Shown piece by piece: positions 43,250 through 52,882 of a stretch of DNA of 64,000 bases. This DNA is from Bradyrhizobium sp. cir1 (lineage in GTDB: Bacteria > Pseudomonadota > Alphaproteobacteria > Rhizobiales > Xanthobacteraceae). The stretch lies in NCBI RefSeq assembly GCF_014198245.1, contig NZ_JACIHE010000001.1, forward strand, positions 310,001-374,000, written 5' to 3'. Numbering within the stretch: position 1 is the stretch's first letter; each line of letters opens with the position of its first letter. The translations under genes and the position numbers were made by a program. A model generated the notes under the pieces. It was not told the DNA's origin. It worked only from the letters and a program-made list of their open reading frames with translations, and ran no database searches.

Positions 43250-45283
43250 ATGACTTTCCACTCGATCTACGCCCACGGATTTGCGCGCGTGGCGGCCTGC
43301 GTGGCCACCTCCCATGTGGCCGATCCCTCGGCCAATGCGAAGGCCGTCCTGGCGGCGGCCGATGCCTGCCACGAGCAGTCGGTGGCGGTTGCCGTGTTTC
43401 CCGAGCTGTGCCTGTCCGGTTATGCGATCGAGGATCTGGTGAAGCAGGATCCGCTGCTCGATGCGGTCGAGCGCGGGCTCGTCACCATCGTCGAGGCCTC
43501 CGCCGCACTGATGACCGTGCTGATCGTTGGCGCGCCGCTGCGCTTTGGTCACCGCATCTACAATTGCGCCGTCGTCATCCATCGCGGCAACGTCCTTGGC
43601 GTCGTGCCGAAATCGTACCTGCCGACCTACCGCGAGTTCTACGAGGGACGCCATTTCGCCTCCGGCGCCGGAATAGCCGGCGAGACCATTTCCTTTGGCG
43701 GTCTGCACGCGCCATTTGGCGTCGACCTGCTGTTCGCGGCCGAGGACGTCCCGGGCCTGACCATTGGTGTCGAGATCTGCGAGGACATGTGGATTCCGGT
43801 CACGCCGGCCTCGGAGCTCGCGCTGGCGGGTGCCAGCGTGCTGATCAATCTCTCGGGCAGCCCGATCACGATCGGCCGGGCGCGCTCGCGCGCGCTGCTG
43901 TGCCAGTCGACCTCGGCGCGCTGCCTTGCGGCCTACGTCTATTCCGCCGCCGGGGCCGGGGAATCGACCACCGATCTGGCCTGGGACGGCCAGACCTCGA
44001 TCTACGAGAACGGTGTGCTGCTGGCCGAGGGCGAGCGCTTCCGCCAGGGCGGCCAGATCACATATGCCGACATCGACCTCGATCTGCTGAGGCAGGAGCG
44101 CGCGCTGATGGGCACGTTCGACGACAACCGCCGCCAGCGCGAGGCGTTCTTCCGCAAGGTGACGTTCGCCCTGAAGCCGCCGGCTGCCGATATCGGATTC
44201 CTGCGCAAGGTCGAGCGCTTCCCGTTCGTGCCGAGCGACGAGAGCCTGCTCGAGCAGGACTGCTACGAGGCCTACAACATCCAGGTCGCCGGCCTCGTGC
44301 AGCGCATGCGCGCGACCGGCACCAGGCGCGTCGTGATCGGTGTCTCGGGCGGTCTTGATTCCACCCACGCCCTGATCGTCGCCGCCAAGGCGGTCGACCT
44401 GCTCGGCCTGCCGCGTGAGAACATTCTTGCCTACACCATGCCCGGCTTTGCCACCGGCAGCGAAAGCAAGACCAATGCGCTGGCGCTGATGAAGGCGTTG
44501 CAGACGAGCTGGCAGGAGCTCGACATCCGCCCCACGGCGACGCAGATGCTGAAGGATATCGGCCATCCCTTCGGCAAGGGCGAGAAGGTCTACGACGTCA
44601 CCTTCGAGAACGTGCAGGCGGGCCTGCGCACGGACTATCTGTTCCGCCTCGCCAATCATCACGGCGGCATCGTCATCGGAACCGGCGATCTCTCCGAGCT
44701 CGCGCTCGGCTGGTGCACCTATGGCGTCGGCGACCAGATGGCGCATTACAATGTCAACGCCGGCGTGCCGAAGACGCTGATCCAGCATCTGATCCGCTGG
44801 GTGATCGCCTCGAAGCAGTTCAGCGCTGACGTGAACCGCACCCTGGGCTCGATCCTCGCCGCCGAAATCTCGCCCGAGCTGGTGCCCGTGCAGCCCGGCG
44901 AGAAGCCGCAGAGCACGGAGGCCTCGGTCGGTCCCTACGAGCTGCAGGATTTCAACCTGTTCTACACGCTCCGCTTCGGCATGCGGCCGTCCAAGATCGC
45001 CTTCATGGCGCTGCAGGCGTGGAAGGACGTCGGCAAGGGCGAATGGCCGCCGGCGTTTCCGAACGACAAGCGCCGGGCCTACGATCTTGCCGAGATCCGG
45101 CGTTGGCTCGATGTGTTCCTGCGCCGCTTCTTCGCCTTCAGCCAGTTCAAGCGCTCGGCCATGCCGAACGGCCCGAAGGTGTCGGCCGGCGGCTCATTGT
45201 CGCCGCGCGGCGACTGGCGTGCGCCGTCGGATTCGAGCGCCACGGCATGGCTCGAGGATCTCGAGCGCAACGTGCCGAACTGA
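43250..45283 (+). CDS. nadE: Glutamine-dependent NAD+ synthase
   Basis: A 677-aa bifunctional enzyme. The N-terminal nitrilase-type glutaminase has the triad Glu52 ('FPELCLSGYAIEDL'), Lys121 ('VVPKSYLPTYREFYEGRHF') and Cys177 ('VEICEDMWIP'). The C-terminal synthetase carries the PP-loop 'GVSGGLDSTHALIVAAKAVD' and 'GTGDLSELALGWCTYGVGDQ'. Ammonia is channelled to convert nicotinate adenine dinucleotide to NAD+. Length and residues match the mycobacterial-type enzyme. It lies downstream of pncA and the PhaC-like gene. Confidence 0.96.
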   Translation: MTFHSIYAHGFARVAACVATSHVADPSANAKAVLAAADACHEQSVAVAVFPELCLSGYAIEDLVKQDPLLDAVERGLVTIVEASAALMTVLIVGAPLRFGHRIYNCAVVIHRGNVLGVVPKSYLPTYREFYEGRHFASGAGIAGETISFGGLHAPFGVDLLFAAEDVPGLTIGVEICEDMWIPVTPASELALAGASVLINLSGSPITIGRARSRALLCQSTSARCLAAYVYSAAGAGESTTDLAWDGQTSIYENGVLLAEGERFRQGGQITYADIDLDLLRQERALMGTFDDNRRQREAFFRKVTFALKPPAADIGFLRKVERFPFVPSDESLLEQDCYEAYNIQVAGLVQRMRATGTRRVVIGVSGGLDSTHALIVAAKAVDLLGLPRENILAYTMPGFATGSESKTNALALMKALQTSWQELDIRPTATQMLKDIGHPFGKGEKVYDVTFENVQAGLRTDYLFRLANHHGGIVIGTGDLSELALGWCTYGVGDQMAHYNVNAGVPKTLIQHLIRWVIASKQFSADVNRTLGSILAAEISPELVPVQPGEKPQSTEASVGPYELQDFNLFYTLRFGMRPSKIAFMALQAWKDVGKGEWPPAFPNDKRRAYDLAEIRRWLDVFLRRFFAFSQFKRSAMPNGPKVSAGGSLSPRGDWRAPSDSSATAWLEDLERNVPN

Positions 45284-45319
45284 TCGGCACGGCGGATCGA
45301 TATTGCGGGGGACGATCTG

Positions 45320-45703
45320 ATGTCGGCCGGGAAAGGCTCAGAGGCGGGTGAAGGGGCCAGCGTCGTCAACGGCCTCTACATCTTCGACATCGAAATGCGT
45401 GAGGGCAAGCGCGGGCAGGCGCGAGGCGTGGTCGTGCTCTGCGACGGCCGCATCATGGGTGGCGACAGCTATTTCTACTACACCGGCAGCTACACCTTCC
45501 GGAACGGGAAGTGGCGCGGTGACATGATCGTCAACCAGCACACGGAAGCGGTCGGCCGGACGCTTGTATTCGGGGGCAGGGAGGTCACCTGCGGCTTTTC
45601 CGGCGACTATTTCCCCGGCGGCGCGCAAGTGGAAGGAATGGCGCTGGTCGGCAAGATCAGCGTGACCTTCACGGCGCGGCTGACGCTGAAGGATGCCATG
45701 TGA
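45320..45703 (+). CDS. GrlR-like regulatory protein
   Basis: A 127-aa protein with the GrlR pattern: 'VVNGLYIFDIEMREGKRGQA', 'GVVVLCDGRIMGGDSYFYYT' and 'GSYTFRNGKWRGDMIVNQHT'. GrlR is the repressor of the LEE type III secretion activator GrlA in enteropathogenic E. coli, with a beta-barrel, lipocalin-like fold. In rhizobia such proteins occur without grlA, and their role is unknown. It stands alone between nadE and the DUF1236 gene. Confidence 0.75.
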   Translation: MSAGKGSEAGEGASVVNGLYIFDIEMREGKRGQARGVVVLCDGRIMGGDSYFYYTGSYTFRNGKWRGDMIVNQHTEAVGRTLVFGGREVTCGFSGDYFPGGAQVEGMALVGKISVTFTARLTLKDAM

Positions 45704-45809
45704 GCGCGACCCGATCCGCTCGCGGGTGAATGGCTGCGTTCCTGCTCAGGAACATTCGCACGAACAGAACGTTCGCGTCTGTTGTTGCGATTTGTTGAGG
45801 AGAGGGACA

Positions 45810-47045
45810 ATGCGTAAGCACTTGATGTTATCGACTGCAGCCGTCGGCCTTATGCTGGCATCCGGCATCGCCTACGCCCAGGCGCCCGGCGAGCGCAGAG
45901 ACGAGCCGAAACGGACCGAGGAACCGGCGAAGGGCGCTGCGCCGCAGCGCGGTGGCGCGGCCCAGGAACGCGGTCAAGATCGCGCCCAAGATCGCGTTCA
46001 GGAACGCACGCAGGGCGCCCAGGAGCGACTGCAGGGTGCGGGCCGCGAGGACAAGGGCGGCGCCAGGCACGAGGCCGGCGACGACAAGCGCCAGCCAGCC
46101 CCTTCTGCCGAGCGCAATCAGCCGAAGGCGAAGGATCACGCGCAAGACTCTCGCGAGCCTGCGCGCGACCGCAACCGCGAGGCCGAGGGCGCGAAGCGCG
46201 ACAGCGGCAAGAGCAGCGCGGAGACGAAGCAGGACAAGTCCGCGCCGCAGAAATCGACGGCCGAGTCGGAGAAGTCCAAGATGGGCCCGGCTGCCCAGCA
46301 GAACGAGCGCAACCAGCCGCCGCGCAATGCCGCCGAGCAACCGCCGCCGGCGCAGCAGGGCAACCGGCCGGCGACGGCGACGGACACAAGCCGGACGGCT
46401 CCGTCCAGCAACGCCCAGAGCGCCCCTGCCGCGACGGGCACGCAAACCAACCAAGCCAATCAGACGACGCAGACCAATACGCAGGTCAATCAGCAGGCTC
46501 AGATCACAACCGAGAGGCAGGTGCGGATGTCCGAAACGGTCAGTCGCGCACGCCTTGCGCAGCCGGAGCGCAATCTGAACATCGCGATCCGGGTCGGCGA
46601 AACGATTCCCTCGCGCGTGCGTCTCTACCGGCTGCCGCCCGAGATCATCTCGATCGAGCCGCAATATCGAGACTATGAGTATTTCGCCACGGATGACGAC
46701 GTCGTCATCGTCGAGCCGCGGACGCACCGTATCGTCAGCCAGGTGCCGCGCGATCCGTCGCGGGCCCGCGCACAAATGGGCGGCGCCGCCACATCCAGCA
46801 TGGCTGCGGCCGGCAGCAACGTGAATTGCCGCGTCATGCGGCGAGACGCCTCGGGCAATGTCGCCGAAGCAGAACCCACAACGGTGGGCTCGACCGCCCG
46901 CATGGATTCGTTGAGCGTGACGGTCCAGATGCCGGGCGGTGGCTCGTCCGCGCCGATTGCCCTCGGCGCTGATGCCGGCGACATCGTCGTCGCGACGCAA
47001 GGGCAGGGTGATTGCACGGTCACGATCGAGCCGCAAACACGCTGA
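45810..47045 (+). CDS. Secreted DUF1236 protein with long charged linker
   Basis: A 411-aa exported protein. ATG 45810 follows GAGGAGAGGG; signal peptide 'MRKHLMLSTAAVGLMLASGI' to AYAQ. Residues 25-245 are a disordered linker rich in Gln, Arg, Lys, Ala and Thr, with repeats such as 'QDRAQDRVQERTQGAQERL' and 'NQANQTTQTNTQVNQQAQI'. The DUF1236 domain follows: 'NLNIAIRVGETIPSRVRLYR', 'LPPEIISIEPQYRDYEYFAT' and DDDVVIVEPRTHRIV. DUF1236 is nearly confined to rhizobial and related genomes. A small additional beta domain extends to the C-terminus. Confidence 0.85.
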   Translation: MRKHLMLSTAAVGLMLASGIAYAQAPGERRDEPKRTEEPAKGAAPQRGGAAQERGQDRAQDRVQERTQGAQERLQGAGREDKGGARHEAGDDKRQPAPSAERNQPKAKDHAQDSREPARDRNREAEGAKRDSGKSSAETKQDKSAPQKSTAESEKSKMGPAAQQNERNQPPRNAAEQPPPAQQGNRPATATDTSRTAPSSNAQSAPAATGTQTNQANQTTQTNTQVNQQAQITTERQVRMSETVSRARLAQPERNLNIAIRVGETIPSRVRLYRLPPEIISIEPQYRDYEYFATDDDVVIVEPRTHRIVSQVPRDPSRARAQMGGAATSSMAAAGSNVNCRVMRRDASGNVAEAEPTTVGSTARMDSLSVTVQMPGGGSSAPIALGADAGDIVVATQGQGDCTVTIEPQTR

Positions 47046-47070
47046 GCGAAAGACGACACTGAAACGACAA

Positions 47071-47101
47071 CGCGCCGCCCGGCTGAACCAGCCGGACGGC
47101 G
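47071..47101 (+). terminator. Strong hairpin after the DUF1236 gene
   Basis: Stem GCGCCG / CGGCGC plus CCGGCT / AGCCGG with a single-base mismatch (C/A) between them and loop GAACC, 25 bp after the stop. No T-run follows, so it may be a Rho-dependent end or a processing/stability element. Confidence 0.5.
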
Positions 47102-47501
47102 CGATGTGCGTTCAATCTGAAAGTTCCGAGGTCCGGAGTGCCTAGGAGTCCGGACCTCGTCACCTTGCCCCAGCCTTCGATCCCTCGCCCCATGTGGTCC
47201 CCCAACCCCGTGGTGCGCGATCAGAGGGTGATGCCCTTGGAAGTGGCCGCCGATCGATGTCGCGCGATGTACGCGAGATCGGAATAGGATTCCATTCCGG
47301 ATCACTACGGACACGATTCAACTTGCTTCTGCGGCAAACTGCACGTGCCTGCATCGACGGCGCGCCGTTGCACAAGATCGATGCTGACGATGCGCAGGAT
47401 GTCCACACCCGCGCGACGCTGCGGATCCTCGATTTCACGGGCCTGTCATTGAACTGGTCTAGCGCTGCTCCCGTCATCGCTGACGACCGAAGGAGCAAGC
47501 C
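47102..47501. other. Intergenic region upstream of the epimerase-ABC operon
   Basis: About 400 bp with no credible gene. It must hold the promoter for the six-gene operon starting at 47502, which begins after AGGAGCAAGCC. I see no clear -35/-10 pair or palindrome that stands out. Confidence 0.4.
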
Positions 47502-48317
47502 ATGTCGAAGCCGGTGTTGGGCGCCGCATTGTCCATCAAATCGATCCCCGCGCATCGTGACTGGCTCCTCGAACGGCAGCGCGATCTCGAGATCCAGGAT
47601 TTCTTCCGCGCCGATCTGCTCGACGGCGACTGGCGCAGCGCGGCGGTTGAGATCAAGCAGATGCTCGCGGGCCATACCGGCCGGCTCGGCATCCATGGCC
47701 CGTTCTGGGGCTTCAAGATCGACAGCCACGATCCCATGATCCGCCAGGCCGTGACCAAGCGCCTGCTGCAGGGTCTGGAAGCCGCCGAGTTCCTCGGCGC
47801 GACGCAGATGGTGATCCATTCGCCGTTCACGACCTGGGACCACAACAACCTCGATCTCTATCCCGACAACCGCAACAACCTGGTCGAGCGCGTCAAGGCG
47901 ACGCTGGCCGAGGTGATCGCGCGCGCCGAGGCTATCGGCTGCGAAATCGTCATCGAGAACATCGAGGACAAGGACCCGCGCGACCGCGTGCGCCTCGCCA
48001 AGGCACTCGAAAGCAACAAGGTCCGTGTCTCGCTCGATACCGGTCACGCCAACTACGCGCATGTCTCCACCGGCGCGCCGCCGGTCGACTATTACGTCGA
48101 GACCGCCGGAGACATGCTGACGCATGTGCATCTCCAGGACACCGACGGCTTTGCCGACCGCCACTGGGCGCCGGGCGAAGGCAATATCCCGTGGGTCGCC
48201 GTGTTCCGCGCGCTGGGACGGCTGACCTCCAACCCGCGGCTGATCCTCGAACTCCGCAACCACGATGACGTCCGCGCCGGCGCAGCCCATCTCGCCGCGC
48301 TGGGTCTCGCCGAATAA
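47502..48317 (+). CDS. Sugar phosphate isomerase/epimerase family protein
   Basis: A 271-aa TIM-barrel protein of the AP-endonuclease-2/xylose-isomerase-like superfamily: 'GRLGIHGPFWGFKIDSHDPM', 'FLGATQMVIHSPFTTWDHN', 'AIGCEIVIENIEDKDPRDRV', 'VRVSLDTGHANYAHVS' and 'DMLTHVHLQDTDGFADRHWA'. The His, Glu and Asp residues at strand ends form the typical metal site. It starts the operon with the peptide-type ABC importer (29 bp to the next gene), so it probably processes an imported sugar-containing compound. Confidence 0.87.
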   Translation: MSKPVLGAALSIKSIPAHRDWLLERQRDLEIQDFFRADLLDGDWRSAAVEIKQMLAGHTGRLGIHGPFWGFKIDSHDPMIRQAVTKRLLQGLEAAEFLGATQMVIHSPFTTWDHNNLDLYPDNRNNLVERVKATLAEVIARAEAIGCEIVIENIEDKDPRDRVRLAKALESNKVRVSLDTGHANYAHVSTGAPPVDYYVETAGDMLTHVHLQDTDGFADRHWAPGEGNIPWVAVFRALGRLTSNPRLILELRNHDDVRAGAAHLAALGLAE

Positions 48318-48346
48318 CCGACATCACAGAGGGCAGGGCTTAAGTC

Positions 48347-49984
48347 ATGAGCAAATTCACCCGTCGCACCATCCTGAAATCCGGCGGCGCGGTCGCCAGC
48401 ACGCTGCTGCTGCCGCGCTTTGCCATCGCGCAGAGTGACAACCGTCCGTCGGTGACGATCGCCGTGCAGAAGGTGACCAATTCGAACGTGCTCGACGTGC
48501 TGCGCGAGCAGTCCAATGTCGGCGAGCGCGTGTTCTTCTCCTCGATCTGGGAAGGCCTGATCTCCAAGAACTGGCGCGGTAGCCTCGAGGCCGTGCCGGG
48601 CCTTGCCACCGAATGGCGCCGCATCGACGACCAGACCGTCGAGGTGAAGCTGCGCCAGGGGGTCAAATTCCACAACGGCGACGAGCTTACTGCCGAAGAC
48701 GTCGTCTTCACCTTCAGCCGCCAGCGCATGTTCGGCGAGACCGAGGCCAAGAGCCGCTCCACGATCCAGGCCTTCGAGAAGATTCCGACGCCGCGGCCGG
48801 GCAAGGAGCTGCCGCCTGATGTGCCCGCGGTTGCCCGCCGCATCTGGCCGGACCTCGTCCGCGTCGATGCCGTCGACAAGTACACCGTGCGTTTCTACAA
48901 CGCGACGCCCGACGTCACCATCGAAGGCCGTCTGTCGCGCTACGGCTCCGACATCATGAACCGCCGCGCCTGGGAAGAGTCCGCCAGCTATCTCGACTGG
49001 GCGCGCAAGCCGATCACCACGGGTCCGTACAAGGTCGTCGAGCTCAAGCCCGACGTCTCGCTGACGCTGGAAGCCCACGACGAATATTGGGGCGGCCGTC
49101 CGCCGCTCAAGCGCATCCGCTTTCTCGAAGTGCCCGAGGTCGCGAGCCGCATCAACGGCCTCTTGTCGGGCGAATATCAGTTCGCCTGCGACATCCCGCC
49201 GGACCAGATCGCCGGCATCGAGAAGAACGCCGCGTTCGAAGTTCAGGGCGGTACCATCCTCAATCACCGCCTGACCGTGTTCGACAAGAACCACGCCGTG
49301 CTCGCCAATCCGCTGGTGCGGCGCGCCTTCACCCATGCAATCGACCGCCAGGCCATCGTCGACAGCCTGTGGGCCGGCCGCACCCGCGTGCCGAAGGGCC
49401 TGCAGTGGGAATTCTATGGCGACATGTTCAACGCCGACTGGAGCGTGCCGGCCTATGATCCCAAGCTCGCGCAGGATCTGCTCAAACAGGCGAACTACAA
49501 GGGCGATCCGATTCCCTATCGCCTGCTCAACAACTACTACACCAACCAGGTCGCGACCGCGCAGATCCTGGTCGAGATGTGGAAGTCGGTCGGTCTCAAC
49601 GTGCAGATCGAGACCAAGGAGAACTGGTCGCAGATCATGGAGCGCGCGCCGACCCGCGCGGTGCGCGACTGGTCGAACTCGGCCGCCTTCAACGATCCGG
49701 TGTCGTCGCTGGTCGCCCAGCACGGGCCGAACGGCCAGCAGCAGCAGATCGGCGAATGGACCAACGTCGAGCTGAACAAGCTCTCGGAGTTCCTGGAGAC
49801 CTCGACCGACCGTCCCGCGCGCAAGAAGGCGTTCCGCCGCATGCTGGAGATCGCCGAGCGCGAGGATCCCGCCTATACGGTGCTGCACCAGAACGCGACC
49901 TTCACGGCCAAGCCGAAATCGATCAAGTGGAAAGCCTCGCCCGCCTTCGCGATGGATTTCCGCGCCGGCAATTTCGAGGCCTGA
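48347..49984 (+). CDS. Family 5 solute-binding protein, Tat-type signal
   Basis: A 545-aa periplasmic receptor of the peptide/opine/nickel group. The N-terminus 'SKFTRRTILKSGGAVASTLL' is a twin-arginine-like signal, cleaved near RFAIAQ. SBP_bac_5 markers: 'LATEWRRIDDQTVEVKLRQG', 'VKFHNGDELTAEDVVFTFSR', 'WARKPITTGPYKVVELKPDV' and 'HAVLANPLVRRAFTHAIDRQ'. ATP-binding and permease genes follow at once, forming a complete importer. Confidence 0.95.
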   Translation: MSKFTRRTILKSGGAVASTLLLPRFAIAQSDNRPSVTIAVQKVTNSNVLDVLREQSNVGERVFFSSIWEGLISKNWRGSLEAVPGLATEWRRIDDQTVEVKLRQGVKFHNGDELTAEDVVFTFSRQRMFGETEAKSRSTIQAFEKIPTPRPGKELPPDVPAVARRIWPDLVRVDAVDKYTVRFYNATPDVTIEGRLSRYGSDIMNRRAWEESASYLDWARKPITTGPYKVVELKPDVSLTLEAHDEYWGGRPPLKRIRFLEVPEVASRINGLLSGEYQFACDIPPDQIAGIEKNAAFEVQGGTILNHRLTVFDKNHAVLANPLVRRAFTHAIDRQAIVDSLWAGRTRVPKGLQWEFYGDMFNADWSVPAYDPKLAQDLLKQANYKGDPIPYRLLNNYYTNQVATAQILVEMWKSVGLNVQIETKENWSQIMERAPTRAVRDWSNSAAFNDPVSSLVAQHGPNGQQQQIGEWTNVELNKLSEFLETSTDRPARKKAFRRMLEIAEREDPAYTVLHQNATFTAKPKSIKWKASPAFAMDFRAGNFEA

Positions 49985-49986
49985 AG

Positions 49987-50970
49987 GTGTCGCCGCTGGT
50001 CAGCATCGCAGGCCTGCACGTCGCCTTCAATGGCGTGCCTGTGCTGCGGGGTGTCGATCTTGCGCTCGGCAAGGGCGAGGCCGTCGGCCTCGTCGGCGAG
50101 TCCGGCTCAGGCAAGTCGGTGACGTGGCTTGCTGCCCTTGGCCTGCTGCCGCGGCATGCGAAGGTCTCGGGCTCGGTGCGGCTCGACGGGCGCGAACTGC
50201 TGGGCGCGCCGGCCGCCGAGCTCGATCTGGTCCGGGGCGGGCGGGTCGCCATGATCTTCCAGGATCCGGCGAGTGCGCTCAATCCGGTGCTGACCATCCG
50301 CAAGCAGCTCTGCGAAGCGCTGGCGCTGCATCGCGATCTCCAGGGCGAGGCCGTGAAGGCCGAAGCGAAGCGGCTGCTCGACCTCGTCGGCATCCCCGAT
50401 GCGGCGCGGCGGCTGTCGGCCTATCCGCACGAATTCTCCGGCGGCCAGGTCCAGCGCATCATGATCGCGATGGCGCTCGCCGGAAATCCGGATCTCTTGA
50501 TCGCCGACGAGCCGACCACGGCGCTCGATGCAACCATCCAGGCGCAGATCCTGGAGCTGCTTTCCGCCATCCGCCGCGAGATGAGCATGGCGATGGTGCT
50601 GATCAGCCACGATCTCGGTGTCGTCGCCGAGAACTGCGACCGCGTCGCGGTGATGTATGCCGGCCGCATCGTCGAGCAGGCCCCCAGCAACCAGCTCTTT
50701 GCCGATCCCGTGCACCCCTATGCCCAGGGCCTGATCGGCGCACTGCCGCCGCTCGATGGACCGCGCCGTCGCCTCACCGCCATTCCCGGGACGGTGCCTG
50801 ATCCCGCGCACATGCCCGGCGGCTGTGCCTTCGCGCCGCGCTGCGCGTTCGCAGCCGAGCCGTGCGGCCTTGCCGCGCCGAGACTGGCGCCGATCGCGAA
50901 CGATCGCACGGTTGCCTGCATCCGCGCCGAAGCGTCGCGCCGCGCGCTGCTCGGGATGGCCGCCGAATGA
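49987..50970 (+). CDS. Peptide-type ABC transporter ATPase (DppD/OppD-like)
   Basis: A 327-aa ATPase with GTG start at 49987, two bases after the binding-protein stop. Walker A '[20 protein letters not shown]', Q-loop '[20 protein letters not shown]', signature '[20 protein letters not shown]', Walker B '[19 protein letters not shown]'. The C-terminal oligopeptide domain has '[17 protein letters not shown]', with the cysteines typical of OppD/OppF. The next gene overlaps its stop (ATGA). Confidence 0.94.
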   Translation: MSPLVSIAGLHVAFNGVPVLRGVDLALGKGEAVGLVGESGSGKSVTWLAALGLLPRHAKVSGSVRLDGRELLGAPAAELDLVRGGRVAMIFQDPASALNPVLTIRKQLCEALALHRDLQGEAVKAEAKRLLDLVGIPDAARRLSAYPHEFSGGQVQRIMIAMALAGNPDLLIADEPTTALDATIQAQILELLSAIRREMSMAMVLISHDLGVVAENCDRVAVMYAGRIVEQAPSNQLFADPVHPYAQGLIGALPPLDGPRRRLTAIPGTVPDPAHMPGGCAFAPRCAFAAEPCGLAAPRLAPIANDRTVACIRAEASRRALLGMAAE

Positions 50971-51953
50971 GCGCGCCGCTCGTCGAGGTCTCCGCGATCT
51001 CCCGCAGCTACAGCATGCGCTCCGGAATGTTCGGGCGAGCTACGGCCGTGCATGCCGTCGACGGCGTGTCGCTCTCGATTGCCAAAGGTGAGACTCTGGG
51101 CCTCGTCGGCGAGTCCGGTTCGGGCAAATCCACGACGGGCCGGATCGTGCTCGGCCTCGAGCCGCCCGACCGCGGCGCGGTACGGTTCGACGGCAAGCCG
51201 ATGGCCGCGCCAGGGACGGCCGCGTGGCGCGCGCAGCGTGCGCGGATGCAGATGATCTTTCAGGACCCGCTGGGGGCGCTCGACCGGCGCCTGCCGGTCG
51301 CAACGCAAATCCGCGAGCCGCTCGACATCCACGGCCTCGGTACGCCGGCCGAGCGCGAGGCGCGGGTGCGCGAATTGCTGCGCGCGGTCGAGCTGACGCC
51401 CGCGCACGGCGCGCGCTATCCGGGCGCACTGTCCGGCGGCCAGCGCCAGCGCATCGTGCTGGCGCGGGCGCTGGCGACGAAGCCGGACTTCCTGGTTTGC
51501 GACGAGCCGGTCAGCGCGCTCGACGTCTCGATCCAGGCGCAGGTGGTGAACCTGCTTTGCGACCTCCAGGCGCAGCTTGGGCTCACGCTGCTGTTCATCA
51601 GCCACGATCTGCGCGTCGTCAGGCAGATCAGCACGATCGTCGCCGTGATGTATCTCGGCCGCATCGTCGAGATCGGCAGCGCCGACGATCTGTTCGCGCG
51701 CCCGGAGCATCCCTACACGCAGGCGCTGGTCTCGGCGTCGCCCGCGCCCGGCCGCCGCAGCGCCGGCCGCATCGTGCTCGCAGGCGATCCGCCGAACCCG
51801 GCCGCGCGGCCCCAAGGCTGCGCCTTCCATCCGCGCTGCCCGCGCGCCATCGCGCGCTGTGCCAGCGAGGTGCCGGCGCTCTCGGCGGTCGGCGGTGACA
51901 GGCAGGTCGCCTGCCATCTCGTCACGGGCGCCGAAACGCGGGACGCGGCGTGA
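50967..51953 (+). CDS. Peptide-type ABC transporter ATPase (DppF/OppF-like)
   Basis: A 328-aa ATPase. Walker A '[20 protein letters not shown]', Q-loop 'MQMIFQDPLGALDRRLPVAT', signature 'PGALSGGQRQRIVLARALAT', Walker B 'DFLVCDEPVSALDVSIQAQV' and the OppF C-terminal Cys region 'PQGCAFHPRCPRAIARC'. It pairs with the preceding ATPase. ATG 50967 overlaps the upstream stop, and its own stop overlaps the next start. Confidence 0.94.
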   Translation: MSAPLVEVSAISRSYSMRSGMFGRATAVHAVDGVSLSIAKGETLGLVGESGSGKSTTGRIVLGLEPPDRGAVRFDGKPMAAPGTAAWRAQRARMQMIFQDPLGALDRRLPVATQIREPLDIHGLGTPAEREARVRELLRAVELTPAHGARYPGALSGGQRQRIVLARALATKPDFLVCDEPVSALDVSIQAQVVNLLCDLQAQLGLTLLFISHDLRVVRQISTIVAVMYLGRIVEIGSADDLFARPEHPYTQALVSASPAPGRRSAGRIVLAGDPPNPAARPQGCAFHPRCPRAIARCASEVPALSAVGGDRQVACHLVTGAETRDAA

Positions 51954-52882
51954 TGGGACGCTACTTCGCCATCCGGATCGGACGCGCCGCGCTGACGATC
52001 GTGCTCGTCGTGACCTTCGCCTTCGTCGTGCTGCGGCTGTCAGGCGATCCCGCCCTGATGATCCTGGGACCGGAAGCGCCGCCCGAAGTTATTGCCGCCT
52101 TCCGCAAAGCCTGGGGCCTCGATGATCCCATCTGGTTCCAGTATCTCGATTACTTCAGCGCTATCGCACAAGGCGAGCTCGGCCGCTCCATGCGCGACGG
52201 GCGGCCCGCGATTCAGCTCGTGCTGGAGCGGATCCCTGCAACGCTGGCGCTGACGCTGCCGGCTTTCTTCTTCAAGGTCGCGCTCGGCGTTCCCGCCGGC
52301 ATCTACGCCGCATTGCACCGGGGCTCGTCGATCGACCGCGCCGTGATGATGACGGCGGTCGCCGGCTTCACCGTCCCGAGTTTCGTGCTCGCGCTGATCC
52401 TGGTTCTGGTCTTCGCCGTGCAGCTCGGCTGGCTGCCCTCGGGCGGACAGGACAGCTGGCGCCACGCGATCCTTCCCATTGCAACGCTCAGCCTTGGCGG
52501 CGCGGCGGTGCTGGCGCGCTTCACCCGCAGCGCCATGCTGGAGGTGCTGGGGCAACCCTATATCCGCACCGCATCCGCCAAAGGCGTGCCGTGGCGCAAG
52601 GTGGTGACATCGCACGCGCTGCCGAACGCGGCGATCCCGACCGTGACCATTCTCGGCTTCATGGTGGGCACGCTGATCGCGGGCGCGGTCGTGGTCGAGA
52701 GCGTGTTTGCCTGGCCGGGAGTAGGGCGGCTTCTCGTCGTTGCGGTTGCCAATCGCGACCTCGCCGTCGTGCAATGCATCCTGTTGCTGGTCGCGATGAC
52801 CATGGTGACGTCCAACCTGATTGTCGATTTCCTCTACGGCTTCCTCGATCCGCGCCTGCGCGCCAAAGGAGCCCATGCATGA
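51953..52882 (+). CDS. Peptide-type ABC permease (DppB-like)
   Basis: A 309-aa permease, ATG 51953 sharing one base with the upstream stop (GTG 51950 is an alternative). N-terminal helix 'IGRAALTIVLVVTFAFVVLR' is followed by the family motif 'GDPALMILGPEAPPEVIAAF', and 'YIRTASAKGVPWRKVVTSHA' is the EAA loop. Overlaps dppC-like by four bases. Confidence 0.94.
   Translation: MGRYFAIRIGRAALTIVLVVTFAFVVLRLSGDPALMILGPEAPPEVIAAFRKAWGLDDPIWFQYLDYFSAIAQGELGRSMRDGRPAIQLVLERIPATLALTLPAFFFKVALGVPAGIYAALHRGSSIDRAVMMTAVAGFTVPSFVLALILVLVFAVQLGWLPSGGQDSWRHAILPIATLSLGGAAVLARFTRSAMLEVLGQPYIRTASAKGVPWRKVVTSHALPNAAIPTVTILGFMVGTLIAGAVVVESVFAWPGVGRLLVVAVANRDLAVVQCILLLVAMTMVTSNLIVDFLYGFLDPRLRAKGAHA

Noticed and set aside
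48092..49888. 598-codon minus-strand frame opposite the epimerase and binding protein
   Set aside because: Mirrors the third-position GC bias of the real genes; no motifs.
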